From Psylliodes chrysocephalus (taxonomy: Eukaryota > Arthropoda > Insecta > Coleoptera > Chrysomelidae): a DNA stretch of 64,000 nt. Positions 1-15,000 of the stretch are shown here, in pieces. Each line of letters starts with the position of its first letter. The stretch's first letter is position 1. The DNA lies in assembly GCA_927349885.1 (NCBI GenBank), contig CAKMHV010000005.1, positions 1 through 64,000 on the forward strand, in the 5' to 3' direction. The position numbers and the translations under genes are program-made. The notes beneath the pieces were generated by a model. It was not told where the DNA came from. It worked only from the letters and a program-made list of their open reading frames with translations, and ran no database searches.

Positions 1-3000
1 CGGAAGCAATTTTCCTTTTAACTCTATATAGCACTAGCAACTAGCCTTTTAAGTGCTAAATATGAATTTGGTTTTTTATTTATTTTAAAAATTATAAATG
101 TTTTAAATATTTGGGGTTAGAAATCAACCCCTTTGACCTTTCGGAAGCAATTTTTCATTTAACTGTATATAGTACTAGCAACTAGCTTTTTAAGTGCTAA
201 ATATGAATTTGGTGTTTCGTTTATTTTAGGAATTATGATTTTTTTAAATATTTGTAGTTAGAAATCAACCCCTTTGACCGTTTGGAAGCAATTTTCCATT
301 TAACTGTATATAGTACTAGCAACTAGCTTTTTAAGTGCTAAATATAAATTTGGTTTTTCATTTATTTTAAAAATTATAATTTTTTTAAATATTTGGGGTT
401 AGAAATCAACCCCTTTGACCGTTCAGAAGCAATTTTCCATTTAACTGTATATAGTACTAGCAATTAGCTTTTTAAATGCTAAATATGAATTTGGCTTTTT
501 ATTTATTTTAGGAATTATAATTTTTTTAAATATTTGGGGTTAGAAATCAACCCCGTTGACCGTTCAGAAGCAATTTTCCATTTAACTGTATATAGTACTA
601 GCAACTAGCTTTTTAAATGCTAAATATGAATTTGGCTTTTTATTTATTTTAGGAATTATAATTTTTTTTAAATATTTGGGGTTAAAAATCAACCCCTTTG
701 ACCGTTCAGAAGCAATTTTCCATTTAACTGTATATAGTACTAGCAACTAGCTTTTTACGTGCTAAATATGAATTTGGTTTTTCATTTATTTTAGGAATTA
801 TGATTTTTTTAAATATTAGGGTTGAGAAATCAACTCCTTTGACTGTTCGAAAGCAATTTTTTTTTAACTGTATATAGTACTAGCAACTAGCTTTTTGAAT
901 GCTAAATATGAATTCGGTTTTTTATTTATTTTAGGAATTATAATTTTTTTAATTATTTGGGGTTAGAAATCAACCCCTTTGACCGTTTGGAAGCAATTTT
1001 CCTTTTAATTGTATATTGTACTAGCAACTAGCTTTGTAAGTGCTAAATATGAATTTGGTTTTTTATTTATTTTAGGAATTATGATTTTTTTAAATATTAG
1101 GGTTAAGAAATCAACTTCTTTGAACGTTCGAAAGCAATTTTTCTTTAACTGTATATAGTACTAGCAACTAGCTTTTTAAGTGCTATATGAATTTGGTTTT
1201 TTATTTATTTTAGGAATTATAATTTTTTTTAAATATTTGGGGTTAAAAATCAACCCCTTTGACCGTTCAGAAGCAATTTTCCATTTAACTGTATATAGTA
1301 CTAGCAACTAACTTTTTAAGTGCTAAATATGAATTTGGTGTTTTGTTTATTTTAGGAATTATGATTTTTTTAAATATTAGGGTTAAGAAATCAACCCCTT
1401 TGACCGTCTGGAAGCAATTTTCCCTTTAACTGTATATTGTACTAGCAACTAGCTTTTTAATTGCTAAATATAAATTTGGTTTTTGATTTAATTTAGGAAT
1501 TATGATTTTTTTAAATATTTGGGTTGAGAAATCAACTCCTTTGACCGTTCGGAAGCAATTTTTCTTTTAACTGTATATAGTACTAGCAACTAGCTTTTTG
1601 AGTACTAAATATGAATTCGGTTTTTTATGTATTTTAAGAATTATAATTTTTTTAAATATTTGGGGTTAGAAATCAACTCCTTTGACCGTTTAGAAGCAAT
1701 TTTCCTTTTAATTGTATATTGTAGCTTTTTAAGTGCTATATGAAATTGGTTTTTCATTTATTTTAGGAATTATAATTTTTTTAAATATTTGGGGTTAGAA
1801 ATCAACTCCTTTGACCGTTCGGAAGCAATTTTTCTTTTAACTGTATATAGTACTAACAACTAGCTTTTTAAGTGCTAAATATGAATTTGGTTTTTTATTT
1901 TAAAATTTATAATTTTTTTAAATATTTGGGGTTAGAAATCAACCCCTTTGACCGTTCGGAAACAATTTTCCTTTTAACTGTATATAGTACTAGAAACTAT
2001 CTTTTTAAGTGCTAAATATGAATTTGGCTTTTTATTTATTTTAGGAATTATGATCTTTTTAAATATTTGGGGTTAGAAATCAACCCTTTTGACCGTTCGG
2101 AAGCAATTTTCCATTTAACTGTATATAGTACTAGCAACTGGCTTTTTAAGTGCTAAATATGAATTTGGTTTTTCATTTATTTTAGGAATTATGATTTTTT
2201 TAAATATTAGGGTTGAGAAATCAACTCCTTTGACTGTTCGAAAGCAATTTTTTTTAACTGTATATAGTACTAGCAACTAGCTTTTTGAATGCTACATATG
2301 AATTCGGTTTTTTATTTATTTTAGGAATTATAATTTTTTTAATTATTTGGGGTTAGAAATCAACCCCTTTGACCGTTTGGAAGCAATTTTCCTTTTAATT
2401 GTATATTGTACTAGCAACTAGCTTTGTAAGTGCTAAATATGAATTTGGTTTTTCATTTATTTTAGGAATTATGATTTTTTTAAATATTTGGGGTTAGAAA
2501 TCAACCCCTTTGACCGTTCAGAAGCAATTTTCCATTTAACTGTAGATAGTAATAGTAACTTGCTTTTTAAGTGCTAAATATGAATTTGGTTTTTCGTTTA
2601 TTTTAGGAATTATGATTTTTTAAAAAATTAGGGTTGAGAAATCAACTCCTTTGACTGTTCGGAAGCAATTTTCCTTTTAACTCTATATAGCACTAGCAAC
2701 TAGCCTTTTAAGTGCTAAATATGAATTTCGTTTTTTATTTATTTTAAAAATTATAAATGTTTTAAATATTTTGGGTTAGAAATCAACCCCTTTGACCTTT
2801 CTGAAGCAATTTTTCATTTAACTGTATATAGTACTAGCAACTAGCTTTTTAAGTGCTAAATATGAATTTGGTTTTTCATTTATTTTAAAAATTATAATTT
2901 TTTTAAATATTTGGGGTTAGAAATCAACCCCTTTGACCGTTCGGAAACAATTTTCCATTTAACTGTATATAGTACTAGCAACTAGCATTTTAAATGCTAA

Positions 3001-6000
3001 ATATGAATTTGGCTTTTTATTTATTTTAGGAATTATAATTTTTTTAAAAATTAGGGATGAGAAATCAACCCCTTTGACCCTTCGGTACCAATTTTCCTTT
3101 TCACTGTATATAGTACTAGCAACTTGCTTTTTAAGTGCTAAATATGAATTTGGTTTTTCATTTATTTTAAAAATTATAAATGTTTTAAATATTTGGGGTT
3201 AGAAATCAACCCCTTTGACCTTTCTGAAGCAATTTTCCATTTAACTGTATATAGTACTAGCAACTTGCTTTTTAAATGCTAAATATGAATTTGGCTTTTT
3301 ATTTATTTTAGGAATTATAATTTTTTTAAATATTTGGGGTTAGAAATCAACCCCTTTGACCGTTCAGAAGCAATTTTCCTTTTAAATGTATATAGTACTA
3401 GCAACTTGCTTTTTAAGTGCTAAATATGAATTTGGTTTTTCATGTATTTTAAAAATTATAAATGTTTTAAATATTTGGGGTTAGAAATCAACCCCTTTGA
3501 CCGTTCAGAAGCAATTTTCCATTTAACTGTATATAGTACTAGCAACTAGCTTTTTAAATGCTAAATATGAATTTGGCTTTTTATTTATTTTAGGAATTAT
3601 AATTTTTTTAAATATTTGGGGTTAGAAATCAACCCCTTTGACCGTTCAGAAGCAATTTTCCATTTAACTGTATATAGTACTAGCAACTTGCTTTTTAAAT
3701 GCTAAATATTAATTTGGTTTTTCGTTTATTTTAGGAATAATGATTTTTTAAAAAAATAAGGTTGAGAAATCAACTCCTTTGACCGTTCGGAAGCAATTTT
3801 TCTTTTAACTGTATATATTACTAGCAACTAGCTTTTTGAGTGCTAAATATGAATTCGGTTTTTTATTTATTTTAGGAATTATAATTTTTTTAAATATTTG
3901 GGGTTAGAAATCAACCCCTTTGACCTTTCGGAAGCAATTTTTCATTTAACTGTATATAGTACTAGCAACTAGCTTTTTAAGTGCTAAATATGAATTTGGT
4001 GTTTCGTTTATTTTAGGAATTATGATTTTTTTAAATATTTGTAGTTAGAAATCAACCCCTTTGACCGTTTGGAAGCAATTTTCCATTTAACTGTATATAG
4101 TACTAGCAACTAGCTTTTTAAGTGCTAAATATGAATTTGGTTTTTCATTTATTTTAAAAATTATAATTTTTTTAAATATTTGGGGTTAGAAATCAACCCC
4201 TTTGACCGTTCAGAAGCAATTTTCCATTTAATTGTATATAGTACTAGCAACTAGCTTTTTAAATGCTAAATATGAATTTGGCTTTTTATTTATTTTAGGA
4301 ATTATAATTTTTTTAAATATTTGGGGTTAGAAATCAACCCCGTTGACCGTTCAGAAGCAATTTTCCATTTAACTGTATATAGTACTAGCAACTAGCTTTT
4401 TAAATGCTAAATATGAATTTGGCTTTTTATTTATTTTAGGAATTATAATTTTTTTTAAATATTTGGGGTTATAAATCAACCCCTTTGACCGTTCAGAAGC
4501 AATTTTCCATTTAACTGTATATAGTACTAGCAACTAGCTTTTTAAGTGCTAAATATGAATTTGGTTTTTCATTTATTTTAGGAATTATGATTTTTTTAAA
4601 TATTAGGGTTGAGAAATCAACTCCTTTGACTGTTCGAAAGCAATTTTTTTTTAACTGTATATAGTACTAGCAACTAGCTTTTTGAATGCTAAATATGAAT
4701 TCAATTTTTTATTTATTTTAGGAATTATAATTTTTTTAATTATTTGGGGTTAGAAATCAACCCCTTTGACCGTTTGGAAGCAATTTTCCTTTTAATTGTA
4801 TATTGTACTAGCAACTAGCTTTGTAAGTGCTAAATATGAATTTGGTTTTTCATTTATTTTAGGAATTATGATTTTTTTAAATATTAGGGTTAAGAAATCA
4901 ACTCTTTGAACGTTCGAAAGCAATTTTTCTTTAACTGTATATAGTACTAGCAACTAGCTTTTTAAGTGCTATATGAATTTGGTTTTTTATTTATTTTAGG
5001 AATTATAATTTTTTTTAAATATTTGGGGTTAAAAATCAACTCCTTTGACCGTTCAGAAGCAATTTTCCATTTAACTGTATATAGTACTAGCAACTAACTT
5101 TTTAAGTGCTAAATATGAATTTGGTGTTTCGTTTATTTTAGGAATTATGATTTTTTTAAATATTAGGGTTAAGAAATCAACCCCTTTGACCGTCTGGAAG
5201 CAATTTTCCCTTTAACTGTATATTGTACTAGCAACTAGCTTTTTAATTGCTAAATATAAATTTGGTTTTTGATTTAATTTAGGAATTATGATTTTTTTAA
5301 ATATTTGGGTTGAGAAATCAACTCCTTTGACCGTTCGGAAGCAATTTTTCTTTTAACTGTATATAGTACTAGCAACTAGCTTTTTTAGTACTAAATATGA
5401 ATTCGGTTTTTTATGTATTTTAAGAATTATAATTTTTTTAAATATTTGGGGTTAGAAATCAACTCCTTTGACCGTTTAGAAGCAATTTTCCTTTTAATTG
5501 TATATTGTAGCTTTTTAAGTGCTATATGAAATTGGTTTTTCATTTATTTTAGGAATTATAATTTTTTTTAATATTTGGGGTTAGAAATCAACTCCTTTGA
5601 CCGTTCGGAAGCAATTTTTCTTTTAACTGTATATAGTACTAGCAACTAGCTTTTTAAGTGCTAAATATGAATTTGGTTTTTTATTTTAAAAATTATAAAT
5701 TTTTTAAATATTTGGGGTTAGAAATCAACCCCTTTGACCGTTCGGAAACAATTTTCCTTTTAACTGTATATAGTACTAGAAACTATCTTTTTAAGTGCTA
5801 AATATGAATTTGGCTTTTTATTTATTTTAGGAATTATGATCTTTTTAAATATTTGGGGTTAGAAATCAACCCTTTTGACCGTTCGGAAGCAATTTTCCAT
5901 TTAACTGTATATAGTACTAGCAACTAGCTTTTTAAGTGCTAAATATGAATTTGGTTTTTCATTTATTTTAGGAATTATGATTTTTTTAAATATTAGGGTT

Positions 6001-9000
6001 GAGAAATCAACTCCTTTGACTGTTCGAAAGCAATTTTTTTTAACTGTATATAGTACTAGCAACTAGCTTTTTGAATGCTAAATATGAATTCGGTTTTTTA
6101 TTTATTTTAGGAATTATAATTTTTTTAAATATTTGGGGTTAGAAATCAACCCCTTTGACCGTTTGGAAGCAATTTTCCTTTTAACTGTATATTGTACTAG
6201 CAACTAGCTTTGTAAGTGCTAAATATGAATTTGGTTTTTCATTTATTTTAGGAATTATGATTTTTTAAATATTAGGGTTAAGAAATCAACTTCTTTGAAC
6301 GTTCGAAAGCAATATTTCTTTAACTGTATATAGTACTAGCAACTTAGCTTTTTAAGTGCTATATGAATTTGGTTTTTTATTTATTTTAGGAATTATAATT
6401 TTTTTAAATATTTGGGGTTAGAAATCAACCCCTTTGACCGTTCAGAAGCAATTTTCCATTTAACTGTAGATAGTACTAGTAACTTGCTTTTTAAGTGCTA
6501 ATTATTAATTTTGTTTTTCGTTTATTTTAGGAATTATGATTTTTTAAAAAATTAGGGTTGAGAAATCAACTCCTTTGACCGTTCGGAAGCAATTTTTCTT
6601 TTAACTGTATATATTACTAGCAACTAGCTTTTTGAGTGCTAAATATGAATTCTGTTTTTTATTTATTTTAGGAATTATAATTTTTTTAAATATTTGGGGT
6701 TAGAAATCAACTCCTTTGACCGTTTGGAAGCAATTTTCCTTTTAATTGTATATTGTACTAGCAACTAGCTTTTTAAGTGCTAAATGAAATTGGTTTTTCA
6801 TTTATTTTAGAAATTATAATTTTTTTAAATATTTGGGGTTAGAAATCAACCCCTTTGACCGTTCAGAAGCAATTTTCCATTTAACTGTAGATAGTAATAG
6901 TAACTTGCTTTTTAAGTGCTAAATATGAATTTGGTTTTTCGTTTATTTTAGGAATTATGATTTTTTAAAAAATTAGGGTAGAGAAATCAACTCCTTTGAC
7001 TGTTCGGAAGCAATTTTCCTTTTAACTCTATATAGCACTAGCAACTAGCCTTTTAAGTGCTAAATATGAATTTCGTTTTTTATTTATTTTAAAAATTATA
7101 AATGTTTTAAATATTTGGGGTTAGAAATCAACCCCTTTGACCTTTTTGAAGCAATTTTTCATTTAACTGTATATAGTACTAGCAACTAGCTTTTTAAGTG
7201 CTAAATATGAATTTGGTGTTTCGTTTATTTTAGGAATTATGATTTTTTTAAATATTTGGAGTTAGAAATCAACCCCTTTGACCGTTTGGAAGCAATTTTT
7301 TATTTAACTGTATATAGTACTAGCAACTAGCTTTTTAAGTGCTATATATGAATTTGGTTTTTCATTTATTTTAAAAATTATAATTTTTTTAAATATTTGG
7401 GGTTAGAAATCAACCCCTTTGACCGTTCGGAAACAATTTTCCTTTTAACTGTATATAATACTAGAAATTATCTTTTTAAGTGCTAAATATGAATTTGGCT
7501 TTTTATTTATTTTAGGAATTATAATTTTTTTAAATATTTGGGGTTAGAAATCAACCCCTTTGACCGTTCAGAAGCAATTTTCCATTTAACTGTATATAGT
7601 ACTAGCAACTAGCATTTTAAATGCTAAATATGAATTTGGCTTTTTATTTATTTTAGGAATTATAATTTTTTTAAAAATTAGGAATGAGAAATCAACCCCT
7701 TTGACCCTTCGGTACCAACTTTCCTTTTCACTGTATATAGTACTAGCAACTTGCTTTTTAAGTGCTAAATATGAATTTGGTTTTTCATTTATTTTAAAAA
7801 TTATAAATGTTTTAAATATTTGGGGTTAGAAATCAACCCCTTTGACCTTTCTGAAGCAATTTTCCATTTAACTGTATATAGTACTAGCAACTTGCTTTTT
7901 AAATGCTAAATATGAATTTGGCTTTTTATTTATTTTAGGAATTATAATTTTTTTAAATATTTGGGGTTAGAAATCAACCCCTTTGACCTTTCTGAAGCAA
8001 TTTTCCTTTTAATTGTATATAGTACTAGCAACTTGCTTTTTAAGTGCTAAATATGAATTTGGTTTTTCATGTATTTTAAAAATTATAAATGTTTTAAATA
8101 TTTGGGGTTAGAAATCAACCCCTTTGACCGTTCAGAAGCAATTTTCCATTTAACTGTATATAGTACTAGCAACTAGCTTTTTAAATGCTAAATATGAATT
8201 TGGCTTTTTATTTATTTTAGGAATTATAATTTTTTTAAATATTTGGGGTTAGAAATCAACCCCTTTGACCGTTCAGAAGCAATTTTCCATTTAACTGTAT
8301 ATAGTACTAGCAACTAGCTTTTTAAATGCTAAATATGAATTTGGCTTTTTATTTATTTTAGGAATTATAATTTTTTTAAATATTTGGGGTTAGAAATCAA
8401 CCCCTTTGACCGTTCAGAAGCAATTTTCCTTTTAACTGTATATAGTACTAGCAACTTGGTTTTTAAATGCTAAATATGAATTTGGCTTTTTATTTATTTT
8501 AGGAATTATAATTTTTTTAAATATTTGAAGTTAGAAATCAACCCTTTTGACCGTTCAGAAGCAATTTTCCATTTAACTGTATATAGTACTAGCAACTTGC
8601 TTTTTAAGTGCTAAATATGAATTTGGTTTTTCGTTTATTTTAGGAATTATGATTTTTTTAAATATTTGGGATGAGAAATCAACCCCTTTGACCCTTCGGT
8701 AGCAATTTTCCTTTTAACTGTATATAGTACTAGCAACTTGCTTTTTAAGTGCTAAATATGAATTTGGCTTTTCATTTATTTTAAGAATTATAATTTTTTT
8801 AAATATTTGGGGTTAGAAATCAACCCTTTTGACCGTTTAGAAGCAATTTTTCATTTAACTGTAGATAGTACTAGTAACTTGCTTTTTAAGTGCTAAATAT
8901 TAATTTGGTTTTTCGTTTATTTTAGGAATAATGATTTTTTAAAAAAATAAGGTTGAGAAATCAACTCCTTTGACCGTTCGGAAGCAATTTTTCTTTTAAC

Positions 9001-12000
9001 TGTATATATTACTAGCAACTAGCTTTTTGAGTGCTAAATATGACTTCGGTTTTTATTTATTTTAGGAATTATAATCTTTTTTAAATATTTGGGGTTAGAA
9101 ATCAACCCCTTTGACCGTTCAGAAGCAATTTTCCATTTAACTGTATATAGTACTAGCAACTTGCTTTTTAAGTGCTAAATATGAATTTGGTTTTTCATTT
9201 ATTTTAAAAATTATAAATGTTTTAAATATTTGGGGTTAGAAATCAACCCCTTTGACCGTTCAGAAGCAATTTTCCATTTAACTGTATATAGTTCTAGCAA
9301 CTAGCTTTTTAAATGCTAAATATGAATTTGGCTTTTTATTTATTTTAGGAATTATAATTTTTTTAAATATTTGGGGTTAGAAATCAACCCCTTTGACCGA
9401 TCAGAAGCAATTTTCCTTTTAACTGTATATAGTACTAGCAACTTGCTTTTTAAGTGCTAAATATGAATTTCGTTTTTCGTTTATTTTAGGAATTATGATT
9501 TTTTTAAATATTAGGGATGAGAAATCAACCCCTTTGACCCTTCGGTAGCAATTTTTCTTTTAACTGTATATAGTACTAGCAACTTTCTTTTTAAGTGCTA
9601 AATATGAATTTGGTTTTTCATTTATTTTAAAAATTATAAATGTTTTAAATATTTGGGGTTAGAAATCAACCCCTTTGACCGTTCAGAAGCAATTTTCCAT
9701 TTAACTGTATATATAACTAGTAACTAGCTTTTTAAATGCTAAATATGAATTTGGCTTTTTATTTATTTTAGGAATTATAATTTTTTTAAATATTTGGGGT
9801 TAGAAATCAACCTCTTTGACCGTTCAGAAGCAATTTTCCTTTTAACTGTATATAGTACTAGCAACTAGCTTTTTAAGTGCTAAATATGAATTTGGCTTTT
9901 TATTTATTTTAGGAATTATGATTTAGGAATTATGATCTTTTTAAATATTTGGGGTTAGAAATCAACCCTTTGACCGTTCGGAAGCAATTTTCCATTTAAC
10001 TGTATATAATACTAGCAACTGGCTTTTTAAGTGCTAAATATGAATTTGGTTTTTCATTTATTTTAGGAATTATGATTTTTTTAAATATTAGGGTTGAGAA
10101 ATCAACTCCTTTGACTGTTCGAAAGCAATTTTTTTTAACTGTATATAGTACTAGCAACTAGCTTTTTGAATGCTACATATGAATTCGGTTTTTTATTTAT
10201 TTTAGGAATTAATTTTTTTTTAATTATTTGGGGTTAGAAATCAACCCCTTTGACCGTTGGAAGCCAATTTTCCTTTTAATTGTATATTGTACTAGCAACT
10301 AGCTTTGTAAGTGCTAAATATGAATTTGGTTTTCATTTATTTTAGGAATTATGATTTTTTTAAATATTTGGGGTTAGAAATCAACCCCTTTGACCGTTCA
10401 GAAGCAATTTCCATTTAACTGTAGATAGTAATAGTAACTATGCTTTTAAGTGCTAAATATGAATTTGGTTTTTCGTTTATTTTAGGAATTATGATTTTTT
10501 AAAAAATTAGGGTTGAGAAATCAACTCCTTTGACTGTTCGGAAGCAATTTTCCTTTTAACTCTATATAGCACTAGCAACTAGCCTTTTTAAGTGCTAAAT
10601 ATGAATTTCGTTTTTTATTTATTTTAAAAATTATAAATGTTTTAAATATTTTGGGTTAGAAATCAACCCCTTTGACCTTTCTGAAGCAATTTTTCATTTA
10701 ACTGTATATAGTACTAGCAACTAGCTTTTTAAGTGCTAAATATGAATTTGGTGGTTCGTTTATTTTAGGAATTATGATTTTTTAAATATTTGGAGTTAGA
10801 AATCAACCCCTTTGACCGTTGGAAGCAATTTTTTATTTAACTGTATATAGTACTAGCAACTAGCTTTTTAAGTGCTAATATGAATTTGGTTTTTCATTTA
10901 TTTTAAAAATTATAATTTTTTAAATAATTTGGGGTTAGAAATCAACCCCTTTGACCGTTCGGAAACAATTTTCCATTTAACTGTATATAGTACTAGCAAC
11001 TAGCATTTAAATGCTAAATATGAATTTGGCTTTTTATTTATTTTAGGAATTATAATTTTTTAAAAATTAGGGATGAGAAATCAACCCCTTTGGACCCTTC
11101 GGTACCAATTTTTCCTTTTCACTGTATATAGTACTAGCAACTTGCTTTTTAAGTGCTAAATATGAATTTGGTTTTTCATTTATTTTAAAAATTATAAATG
11201 TTTTAAATATTTGGGGTTAGAAATCAACCCCTTTGACCTTTCTGAAGCAATTTTCCATTTAACTGTATATAGTACTAGCAACTTGCTTTTTAAATGCTAA
11301 ATATGAATTTGGCTTTTTATTTATTTTAGGAATTATAATTTTTTTAAATATTTGGGGTTAGAATCAACCCCTTTGACCGTCAGAAGCAATTTTCCTTTTA
11401 AATGTATATAGTACTAGCAACTTGCTTTTTAAGTGCTAAATATGAATTTGGTTTTTCATGTATTTTAAAAATTATAAATGTTTTAAATATTTGGGGTTAG
11501 AAATCAACCCCTTTGACCGTTCAGAAGCAATTTTCCATTAACTGTATATAGTACTAGCAACTAGCTTTTTAAATGCTAAATATGAATTTGGCTTTTTATT
11601 TATTTTAGGAATTATAATTTTTTTAATATTTGGGGTTAGAAATCAACCCCTTTGACCGTTCAGAAGCAATTTTCCATTTAACTGTATATAGTACTAGCAA
11701 CTTGCTTTTTAAATGCTAAATATTAATTTGTTTTTCGTTTATTTTAGGAATAATGATTTTTTAAAAAAATAAGGTTGAGAAATCAACTCCTTTGACCGTT
11801 CGGAAGCAATTTTTCTTTTAACTGTATATATTACTAGCAACTAGCTTTTTTGAGTGCTAAATATGAATTCGGTTTTTTATTTATTTTAGGAATTATAATT
11901 TTTTAAATATTTGGGGTTAGAAATCAACTCCTTTGACCGTTTGGAAGCAATTTTCCTTTTAATTGTATATTGTACTAGCAACTAGCTTTTTTAAGTGCTA

Positions 12001-15000
12001 AATGAAATTGGTTTTTTCATTTATTTTAGAAATTATAATTTTTTAAATATTTGGGGTTAGAAATCAACCCTTTGACCGTTCAGAAGCAATTTTCCATTTA
12101 ACCTATAGATAGTAATAGTAACTTGCTTTTTAAGTGCTAAATATGAATTTGGTTTTTCGTTTATTTTAGGAATTATGATTTTTTAAAAAATTAGGGTTGA
12201 GAAATCAACTCCTTTGACTGTTCGGAAGCAATTTTCCTTTTAACTCTATATAGCACTAGCAACTAGCCTTTTAAGTGCTAAATATGAATTTGGTTTTTTA
12301 TTTATTTTAAAATTAATAAATGTTTTAAATATTTGGGGTTAGAAATCAACCCCTTTGACCTTTCGGAAGCAATTTTTCATTTAACTGTATATAGTACTAG
12401 CAACTAGCTTTTTAAGTGCTAAATATGAATTTGGTGTTTCGTTTATTTTAGGGAATTATGATTTTTTTAAATATTTGTAGTTAGAAATCAACCCCTTTGA
12501 CCGTTTGGAAGCAATTTTCCATTTAACTGTATATAGTACTAGCAACTAGCTTTTTTAAGTGCTAAATATGAATTTGGTTTTTCATTTATTTTAAAAATTA
12601 TAATTTTTTTAAATATTTGGGGTTAGAAATCAACCCCTTTGACCGTTCAGAAGCAATTTTTCCATTTAATTGTATATAGTACTAGCAACTAGCTTTTTAA
12701 ATGCTAAATATGAATTTGGCTTTTTTATTTATTTTAGGAATTATAATTTTTTTAAATATTTGGGGTTAGAAATCAACCCCGTTGACCGTTCAGAAGCAAT
12801 TTTCCATTTAACTGTATATAGTACTAGCAACTAGCTTTTTAAATGCTAAATATGAATTTGGCTTTTTATTTATTTTAGGAATTATAATTTTTTTTAAATA
12901 TTTGGGGTTATAAATCAACCCCTTTGACCGTTCAGAAGCAATTTTCCATTTAACTGTATATAGTACTAGCAACTAGCTTTTTAAGTGCTAAATATGAATT
13001 TGGTTTGTCATTTATTTTAGGAATTATGATTTTTTTAAATATTAGGGTTGAGAAATCAACTCCTTTGACTGTTCGAAAGCAATTTTTTTTTAACTGTATA
13101 TAGTACTAGCAACTAGCTTTCTTGAATGCTAAATATGAATTCGGTTTTTTATTTATTTTAGGAATTATAATTTTTTTAATTATTTGGGGTTAGAAATCAA
13201 CCCCTTTGACCGTTTGGAAAGCAATTTTCCTTTTAATTGTATATTGTACTAGCAACTAGCTTTGTAAGTGCTAAATATGAATTTGGTTTTTCATTAATTT
13301 TAGGAATTATGATTTTTTTAAATATTAGGGTAAGAAATCAACTTCTTTGAACGTTCGAAAGCAATTTTTCTTTAACTGTATATAGTACTAGCAACTAGCT
13401 TTTTAAGTGCTATATGAATTTGGTTTTTTATTTATTTTAGGAATTATAATTTTTTTTAAATATTTGGGGTTAAAAATCAACTCCTTTGACCGTTCAGAAG
13501 CAATTTTCCATTTAACTGCATATAGTACTAGCAACTAACTTTTTAAGTGCTAAATAGAATTTGGTGTTTCGTTTATTTTAGGAATTATGATTTTTTTAAA
13601 TATAGGGTTAAGAAATCAACCCCTTTGACCGTCTGAAAGCAATTTTCCCTTTAACTGTATATTGTACTAGCAACTAGCTTTTTAATTGCTAAATATAAAT
13701 TTGGTTTTTGATTTAATTTAGGAATTATGATTTTTTTAAATATTTGGGTTGAGAAATCAACTCCTTTGACCGTTCGGAAGCAATTTTTCTTTTAACTGTA
13801 TATAGTACTAGCAACTAGCTTTTTTAGTACTAAATATGAATTCGGTTTTTTATGTATTTTAAGAATTATAATTTTTTTAAATATTTGGGGTTAGAAATCA
13901 ACTCCTTTGACCGTTTAGAAGCAATTTTCCTTTTAATTGTATATTGTAGCTTTTTAAGTGCTATATGAAATTGGTTTTTCATTTATTTTAGGAATTATAT
14001 TTTTTTAAATATTTGGGGTTAGAAATCAACTCCTTTGACCGTTCGGAAGCAATTTTTCTTTTAACTGTATATAGTACTAGCAACTAGCTTTTAAGTGCTA
14101 AATATGAATTTGGTTTTTTATTTTAAAAATTATAAATTTTTTAAATATTTGGGGTTAGAAATCAACCCCTTTGACCGTTCGGAAACAATTTCCTTTTAAC
14201 TGTATATAGTACTAGAAACTATCTTTTTAAGTGCTAAATATGAATTTGGCTTTTTATTTATTTTAGGAATTATGATCTTTTTAAATATTTGGGGTTAGAA
14301 ATCAACCCTTTTGACCGTTCGGAAGCAATTTTCCATTTAACTGTATATAGTACTAGCAACTAGCTTTTTAAGTGCTAAATATGAATTTGGTTTTTCATTT
14401 ATTTTAGGAATTATGATTTTTTTAAATATTAGGGTTGAGAAATCAACTCCTTTGACTGTTCGAAAGCAATTTTTTTAACTGTATATAGTACTCAGCAACT
14501 AGCTTTTTGAATGCTAAATATGAATTCGGTTTTTTTATTTATTTTAGGAATTATAATTTTTTTAATTATTTGGGGTTAGAAATCAACCCCTTTGACCGTT
14601 TGGAAGCAATTTTCCTTTTAACTGTATATTGTACTAGCAACTAGCTTTGTAAGTGCTAAATATGAATTTGGTTTTTCATTTATTTTAGGAATTATCATTT
14701 TTTAAATATTAGGGTTAAGAAATCAACTCTTTGAACGTTCGAAAGCAATATTTCTTTAACTGTATATAGTACTAGCAACTAGCTTTTTAAGTGCTATATG
14801 AATTTGGTTTTTATTTATTTTAGGAATTATAATTTTTTTAAATATTTGGGGTTAGAAATCAACCCCTTTGACCGTTCAGAAGCAATTTTCCATTTAACTG
14901 TAGATAGTACTAGTAACTTGCTTTTTAAGTGCTAATTATTAATTTTGTTTTCGTTTATTTTAGGAATTATGATTTTTAAAAAATTAGGGTTGAGAAATCA